This document shows positions 5,236-8,389 of a stretch of DNA of 8,389 nucleotides, one piece after another (positions within the stretch are counted from its first letter, which is position 1; each line of letters starts with the position of its first letter). A program made the position numbers and the translations under genes. The notes beneath the pieces were generated by a model that was not told the origin of the DNA, did no database searches, and saw nothing but the letters and a program-made list of their open reading frames with translations. This stretch comes from CAYZUE01 sp964481825 (lineage in GTDB: Archaea; Hydrothermarchaeota; Hydrothermarchaeia; Hydrothermarchaeales; JALUUU01): the NCBI GenBank assembly GCA_964481825.1, contig CAYZUE010000054.1:1-8389 (forward strand). The letters are read 5' to 3'.

Positions 5236-5969
5236 TTTACATTCCTCAATAATACAAGGGAGTTTTTTATTCCCTGAGTGAAAAATATTCCAATAGGATG
5301 AATTAGTTTTGTGAAAGGTAAAGAAATCAATAATATTTGTACAAGGAACATATGGATCAGGAGGACAGTACTTCCTGGGGGTGCAATTGGCTCTAATATA
5401 AATATACTTTTCAAATAGGTTCTCATCTCAGCTATATCTGTATAAGGGGCGTTATAAAAATGCATATAATTACCAGCAATTACGATGCCTAGCAACCAAA
5501 TCAGGATTAAGTAATCCATTGGATTACTCATGTTCCGAACAGTTATTTCTGTAAATCGTCTTGCAAGGAGGTAAATTAGTGAAAACATAATTACAATGCC
5601 AGCAATTCCTCCTAAGATTGTTGAAAGAGCCTTTATTCCTGTAGGTGTAAATCCAATTGTAAATAGGATTTTGTCAGGAATTGTTGTAAATAATCTTGAA
5701 TGCCCCAGTATTATTATAGCCAGTGCAGCATGAAAGGGCCAAGCTCCTATCCATAAATTTCGATCATTTTTAATTAGAGATGGAAAAAGTAAAATTTCTC
5801 TCAAAATTTTAATTATTTGATCAATTCTCGATTTTGGATAAGTTACACTTAAAGGCATGGGTAAAGGTGTGTTAATCCACCCTTGAATACGATAAATTAA
5901 TCCCCCTATGAATATAACAATTGTAATATAAGGTAGCAGATTGGTAATGAAGAATGAAATAATGCTCAT
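5232..5969 (-). CDS. dsrM: DsrM, NarI-type membrane cytochrome b
   Basis: A 245-residue integral membrane diheme cytochrome b that links the quinone pool to DsrK. Five hydrophobic segments are visible at about residues 7-26, 75-93, 113-136, 149-168 and 201-221. The heme ligands have the NarI spacing: H80 and H90 (nine residues between) in segment 2, and H206 and H224 (seventeen between) around segment 5. This is the short form of DsrM, without additional helices. It lies 67 bases after the DsrF-like gene and overlaps dsrK by four bases. GGAG is about twelve bases before the ATG, a long spacing. An AT-rich palindrome, TGTAA-N7-TTACA, lies 17-33 bases before the ATG and could be an internal promoter or operator. 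No dsrJ, dsrO or dsrP is next to it, so this is a minimal DsrMK pair. Confidence 0.93.
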   Translation of the reverse strand: MSIISFFITNLLPYITIVIFIGGLIYRIQGWINTPLPMPLSVTYPKSRIDQIIKILREILLFPSLIKNDRNLWIGAWPFHAALAIIILGHSRLFTTIPDKILFTIGFTPTGIKALSTILGGIAGIVIMFSLIYLLARRFTEITVRNMSNPMDYLILIWLLGIVIAGNYMHFYNAPYTDIAEMRTYLKSIFILEPIAPPGSTVLLIHMFLVQILLISLPFTKLIHPIGIFFTQGIKNSLVLLRNVK

Positions 5970-5985
5970 CTTTCCATTAAACTCC

Positions 5986-6002
5986 TGTAATATTTTTTTA
6001 CA
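5986..6002 (-). promoter_or_regulatory. Palindrome TGTAA-N7-TTACA upstream of dsrM
   Basis: On the coding strand it reads TGTAAAAAAATATTACA, almost the same as the element at 901-917 before the Fe-S carrier gene. Its A/T-rich centre is about 25 bases before the dsrM ATG, where a TATA box for a leaderless internal transcript would lie. A role as operator or promoter is inferred. Confidence 0.4.
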
Positions 6003-6036
6003 CTAAATTTACTAAAATTTCAATTAAATTAATTTT

Positions 6037-6447
6037 TTAGAAAAGCAGGAGATCCGATGCATTCTCTATTTCATTTTGAATTTCAGTAAAGGTTACTATA
6101 TTGATAGACTCATCTCCACCTAAATCTTTGGCATCCACCAGTTTATCCTTGTTGATTCCCCTTTTCTCAAGGTCTTCTTTACAAACATAAATCGGGACTT
6201 CTGATAGGAGTAGATTTTTTAAGTGTTGCTCATTGCTAGTTATATCCCAATGATCCATAGATTTTTGATTTTTGATACAATTAAGAACACCGTTTCCTAC
6301 AAAAGCTACAGCTGTTTTAACTTCTTTATCTATATGCAATTCAGTTAAAGGGCCTGCTAGGGCATGAGTCATTGCTAGTTTTGAATTTTCACTTTTATAC
6401 GGGGGATTTTGGACGATGAATAAGATACTGAGTTCTATTTTATTCAC
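6037..6447 (-). CDS. dsrF: DsrF/TusC-like sulfur-relay subunit
   Basis: A 136-residue soluble protein of the DsrE/F-like fold. The N-terminal strand LSILFIVQNPPY is followed by a helix with SENSKLAMTHALAG. Next come TAVAFVGNGVLNCIKNQ (46-61, matching the DDGVxQL region of TusC/DsrF), and YVCKEDLEKRGI (87-98), which matches the family's Y-V-C-x-x-S/D-L-x-x-RG block. Cysteines are C57 and C89. With DsrE and DsrH it should form the hetero-hexameric sulfur-relay complex that exchanges persulfide with DsrC. The start is GTG at 6447, eight bases inside the end of the DsrE-like gene, with an AGGGGG stretch directly before it; this start preserves the first beta strand. The next in-frame Met, at residue 26, would remove the first strand. 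Assignment to F rather than E rests on the motif and gene context. Confidence 0.72.
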   Translation of the reverse strand: MNKIELSILFIVQNPPYKSENSKLAMTHALAGPLTELHIDKEVKTAVAFVGNGVLNCIKNQKSMDHWDITSNEQHLKNLLLSEVPIYVCKEDLEKRGINKDKLVDAKDLGGDESINIVTFTEIQNEIENASDLLLF

Positions 6448-6799
6448 CCCCTATATTTAGCATTCTATCTCCTGCTGCCCCATAAGCAAGATACCAGTCC
6501 ATTGATGTAAATTTAGTTCCTTTAACTGATTTTTTCTCTGTTAATCCTCGTGCATTAGCACAAGCCTCGCACACGACCACATTTAATCCTTTTTCAATCA
6601 GATATGGCAACTCTACTCCAGGGTGGGAGTAATCTTTGAATTCCTTTTGATCTTTATTTACTAACATAACTGCATTACCTGATAGCCAGATATTAACTTT
6701 ATGACCTTTATTAAGAGCTGTTTTTGAGAGTTTAATAACAAAATCAGTATTCATAGACCCAACTAGGGAGGAAAAGACTCCAATTGATAATATTCCCAT
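6440..6799 (-). CDS. dsrE: DsrE/TusD-like sulfur-relay subunit
   Basis: A 119-residue protein (start at 6799) with the DsrE fold: GILSIGVFSSL as first strand, then the SMNTDFVIKLSKTALNKGHKVNIWLSGNAV helix-strand unit, and NVVVCEACANARGL. The last segment carries the cysteine that in TusD/DsrE accepts persulfide sulfur. Here there are two cysteines, C-x2-C (77 and 80 counted from this start). The frame is open up to an ATG at 6826, but that would overlap the previous gene and has no ribosome-binding site. The ATG at 6799 has GAGGT nine bases upstream and begins directly with the first strand, so it is preferred. The gap after the DsrH-like gene is 13 bases. The 3' end overlaps the DsrF-like gene by eight bases. 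The partner proteins are DsrF and DsrH, and the likely sulfur acceptor or donor is DsrC. Confidence 0.75.
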   Translation of the reverse strand: MGILSIGVFSSLVGSMNTDFVIKLSKTALNKGHKVNIWLSGNAVMLVNKDQKEFKDYSHPGVELPYLIEKGLNVVVCEACANARGLTEKKSVKGTKFTSMDWYLAYGAAGDRMLNIGGE

Positions 6800-6812
6800 T
6801 TTAAAAATACCT

Positions 6813-7112
6813 CTAAATCCATCCAAGTTTTTTGTATTTCCCCATAATTAAATCAACAAGATCATCCATCTTTATTATGTTGACTCTCTTGTCTACATTA
6901 TCTTTGGTAAAACCCCTTGTTTCAAGGTCTTCGTTGAGAACATAGAAATTAGCATCTTTTTTATCTAATATAGATGAGGCCGCATCGTTCTTATTTAAGA
7001 CTGCATGATAAATTCCATTCTCTACAAGGAATATCCCTAGCATCGATGCTGAAATCTGTTTCAATATCCCATCATTATATTGTAAATCACTTACAAACAA
7101 TCCTAAATTCAT
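6813..7112 (-). CDS. dsrH: DsrH/TusB-like sulfur-relay subunit lacking cysteine
   Basis: A 99-residue protein, close to the usual ~95 of TusB/DsrH. The motifs are GIFLVENGIYHAV (26-38), matching the LLLxxDGVxAA region, and FYVLNEDLETRGF (56-68), matching the AxNEDLxARGL block of TusB. It also ends in a short tail with a conserved-type tryptophan (W98). It contains no cysteine at all, whereas Allochromatium DsrH has a functional one (Cys20). It would therefore be a structural partner in the DsrEFH complex, with sulfur carried by DsrE, or the family assignment is loose. It is the first gene of the minus-strand operon, with GGGAT about three bases before ATG and a TATA box upstream. Gene order is H-E-F instead of the familiar E-F-H. 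Confidence 0.7.
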   Translation of the reverse strand: MNLGLFVSDLQYNDGILKQISASMLGIFLVENGIYHAVLNKNDAASSILDKKDANFYVLNEDLETRGFTKDNVDKRVNIIKMDDLVDLIMGKYKKLGWI

Positions 7113-7145
7113 AATATCCCTGCTTTGAAATTAGATTATATCAGT

Positions 7146-7160
7146 AACCTATTTAAATTT
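7146..7160 (-). promoter_or_regulatory. TATA-box promoter of the dsrHEF-dsrMK operon
   Basis: On the minus strand TTAAATTTAAATAG lies about 35-48 bases before the DsrH-like ATG. Initiation about 25 bases downstream gives a leader of some 15 bases that still includes the GGGAT site. A short palindrome GTAA-TAT-TTAC (7192-7202) lies further upstream. No other promoter of similar quality is seen before 6050. Confidence 0.42.
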
Positions 7161-7291
7161 AATCAAAACCAGTTCTTAATTGAATAAAAATGTAATATTT
7201 ACCTTTATATTCAAAGAATTCTCTATTTTTCCGTCTATATACTAAAATTACCATTATTTTTAGTATTTAATCTAAATTTATCTGTATTTTT

Positions 7292-7313
7292 TTAATGATT
7301 AATTTGTCATTAA
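7292..7313. repeat. Inverted repeat TTAATGA-N8-TCATTAA
   Basis: Perfect 7-bp arms (7292-7298 and 7307-7313) with an 8-base spacer lie in the intergenic region about 180 bases upstream of the minus operon. It could be an operator or a small hairpin; nothing more can be said from the sequence. Confidence 0.3.
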
Positions 7314-7374
7314 GTCGTGCTAAATAGTTTATGAAGTTGATTATTGAAATATTCAGCTAAATTGAACTATACTT

Positions 7375-7527
7375 GAGGCAATGTTAATGGAGGCTGGGTG
7401 AAAAGAGTTTAAGTTAAGGACATTTACAGGTTTAAATCTAGAGTACTTAAAAAAATCTCTTGCGGTGGCTTTAGATCGATTTCGAGATTTATAGGCTTTT
7501 AATTTAGAAAATCCATCTGTTTATTGA
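7375..7527 (+). pseudogene. Possible decayed coding remnant (unrecognised)
   Basis: Within the 510-base gap the stretch 7371-7490 has visibly higher G+C than its flanks. In one plus-strand frame it translates to a protein-like sequence interrupted by stops: ILEAMLMEAG, then TGA at 7399, KEFKLRTFTGLNLEYLKKSL and AVALDRFRDL, then TAG at 7492, AFNLENPSVY, then TGA at 7525. G is common at first codon positions and the middle part looks like an amphipathic helix. No start codon with a ribosome-binding site and no full domain is visible. A fragment of a transposase or other lost gene is the best guess; a structured RNA is the alternative. The rest of the 7113-7622 gap holds only AT-rich promoter-type DNA. 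Confidence 0.3.
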
Positions 7528-7592
7528 TATTTTATCCATAATAAAGGAAAAGATTTATTAATTAATAAACAATTATCCATACGCCTAATTAA

Positions 7593-7607
7593 TTTTATAA
7601 AATTATA
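7593..7607 (+). promoter_or_regulatory. TATA-box promoter of the permease gene
   Basis: TTTATAAAATTATAA is centred about 25 bases before ATG 7623. There is no ribosome-binding site, so the message is probably leaderless. Confidence 0.5.
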
Positions 7608-7622
7608 AATGGAAATTATATA

Positions 7623-8375
7623 ATGCTTGAAGTTAACACAGTAAAAAATAATAAATGGTTAATTTTTGGTTTTGCATTATTTTTATTGATTTTTTTGTTA
7701 CCTTATGATACGGGTGGTAATACTGTTATTGTGAGTGATGGTAGAGGAGTACTTTTCGGGGGAGACCCTCTTATCTTTCAAGATAATAAGATAATTACTA
7801 AGGATGGGTCGCCTTTAGTAACTATATCTGGTGACCATCTAATTATTGGTGAAATTGTTAAATCTAGAGAAAAGAAGATAAAAAGAAATGGGGATTTAGT
7901 TGTTCTAAATCGAATTATTACAGAAGATGATAGATTAATAGAAACTGAAAACGGCGTTGAGCTTTTTGTTAATAAGGATACAATTGTTTCAAATTCTATG
8001 GAGGAAGTTCACTTTAAAGATGGTCAAAAAGTTAAGCTAACTGAAAGAGCGGTTCTTACAAGGGGTGCTAAGATTATAATTGCTATTGCAGCAATGGCTG
8101 TAATTTTTTTCCTAACAGAGGCTATACCTTTTCCTGCGGTTGCTTTTTTAATTGTAATTGGTGAGGTCATTTTCATTGGGATGAGTCCAAATGTTGTAGC
8201 TAAATCTTTTTTCAGTGATTCAGTATTCTTTATCATGGGCTCGCTAATGATTGCCACTGCAATAATTAAGCAGTCATTAGACAAGAGAATAGCTCTTTTT
8301 ATATTGACTAAAACAGGGGAAAAAATTGAACGAGTAGTTTTTGGAATTGTTGCAACGCTTAACCATCACTACTAA
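7623..8375 (+). CDS. DASS/SLC13-type anion permease with beta-rich insert, 3'-truncated
   Basis: The frame gives 250 residues, the start of a divalent-anion:sodium symporter-type (SLC13/CitT/ArsB superfamily) permease that normally has about 11 membrane segments. Residues 11-27 form a first hydrophobic segment. Residues 28-147 are a hydrophilic, beta-strand-rich region with recurring DG/GD turns. Membrane segments then follow at about 150-168 (ending LTEAIPFPA, the family's TEAxPLPxxAL motif), 171-187 and 199-216 (FFSDSVFFIMGSLMIATAI, matching FxxxxVxxFxGxxxxA), then DKRIALFIL. The sequence stops after GIVATLNHHY with TAA, where the next helix should continue. No other frame continues the family sequence to the window end, so this is a disrupted gene or an assembly fault. 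Substrate is unknown; sulfate or another dicarboxylate-like anion would fit the family, but nothing here proves it. Confidence 0.72.
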   Translation: MLEVNTVKNNKWLIFGFALFLLIFLLPYDTGGNTVIVSDGRGVLFGGDPLIFQDNKIITKDGSPLVTISGDHLIIGEIVKSREKKIKRNGDLVVLNRIITEDDRLIETENGVELFVNKDTIVSNSMEEVHFKDGQKVKLTERAVLTRGAKIIIAIAAMAVIFFLTEAIPFPAVAFLIVIGEVIFIGMSPNVVAKSFFSDSVFFIMGSLMIATAIIKQSLDKRIALFILTKTGEKIERVVFGIVATLNHHY

Positions 8376-8389
8376 GGATGCTTAAAGCG

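Noticed and set aside
6800..6826. Upstream ATG (6826) as start of the DsrE-like gene
   Set aside because: It overlaps the end of the DsrH-like gene and lacks a ribosome-binding site, whereas 6799 has GAGGT at good spacing and begins at the first predicted strand.
7353..7525. Open antisense frame of about 55 codons in the intergenic gap
   Set aside because: There is no ATG, GTG or TTG start at its upstream end, where it is closed by a stop, and the opposite strand reads more like coding remnant; not supported as a gene.
7399..7527. Reading the in-frame TGA/TAG codons of the intergenic remnant as recoded amino acids (Sec, Pyl or a variant code)
   Set aside because: TAA, TAG and TGA all end well-recognised genes in this window (for example dsrC and dsrM TGA, ferredoxin and dsrK TAG), and no recoding hairpin is evident.

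Overview
The window looks like part of an archaeal genome, probably a contig from an AT-rich, anaerobic or microaerobic sulfur-metabolising archaeon. By eye the DNA is strongly AT-rich. Several genes have archaeal-type TATA boxes about 25-30 bases before a start codon or before a short leader. Two genes have GGTGA(T/G) ribosome-binding sites three bases before ATG, and T-tracts follow several genes. The lineage cannot be named from these data.

The core (about 950-7110) is a Dsr-type dissimilatory sulfur metabolism locus made of two converging blocks. The plus-strand block carries an IscA/HesB-like A-type Fe-S carrier, a small [4Fe-4S] ferredoxin, DsrN (the CbiA-family amidase associated with siroheme amide, the DsrAB cofactor) and DsrC with both C-terminal redox cysteines. 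The minus-strand block, transcribed from about 7120 towards 3634, carries DsrH-like, DsrE-like and DsrF-like sulfur-relay subunits, then the membrane cytochrome b DsrM and the heterodisulfide-reductase-like DsrK. The last genes overlap tightly, which suggests one operon. The blocks meet at a 140-base convergent junction that holds a long inverted repeat and a T-tract.

Expected division of labour: DsrN supplies the amidated siroheme cofactor for DsrAB, which is not in the window. DsrE/F/H relay persulfide sulfur to or from DsrC. DsrM moves electrons between the quinone pool and DsrK, and DsrK reduces or oxidises the DsrC trisulfide/disulfide. Only the minimal DsrMK pair is present here, without DsrJOP. 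DsrAB, DsrL, Apr, Sat and Qmo are also absent from the window, so the direction of sulfur flow cannot be settled.

The left edge (1-735, minus strand) holds a thioredoxin followed by the N-terminal third of an UppP/BacA-type polyprenyl-diphosphate phosphatase cut by the window edge. The right edge (7623-8375, plus strand) holds the first part of a DASS/SLC13-type permease with an unusual beta-rich insert after its first membrane segment. Its reading frame stops abruptly 14 bases before the window end. A 510-base gap at 7113-7622 contains promoters and a possible decayed coding remnant.

The most unusual points are a classical C2H2 zinc finger fused to the C-terminus of DsrK, a shared palindromic motif (GTAA-N6/7-TTAC) upstream of three genes of the locus, and a cysteine-free DsrH-like protein in an H-E-F gene order.
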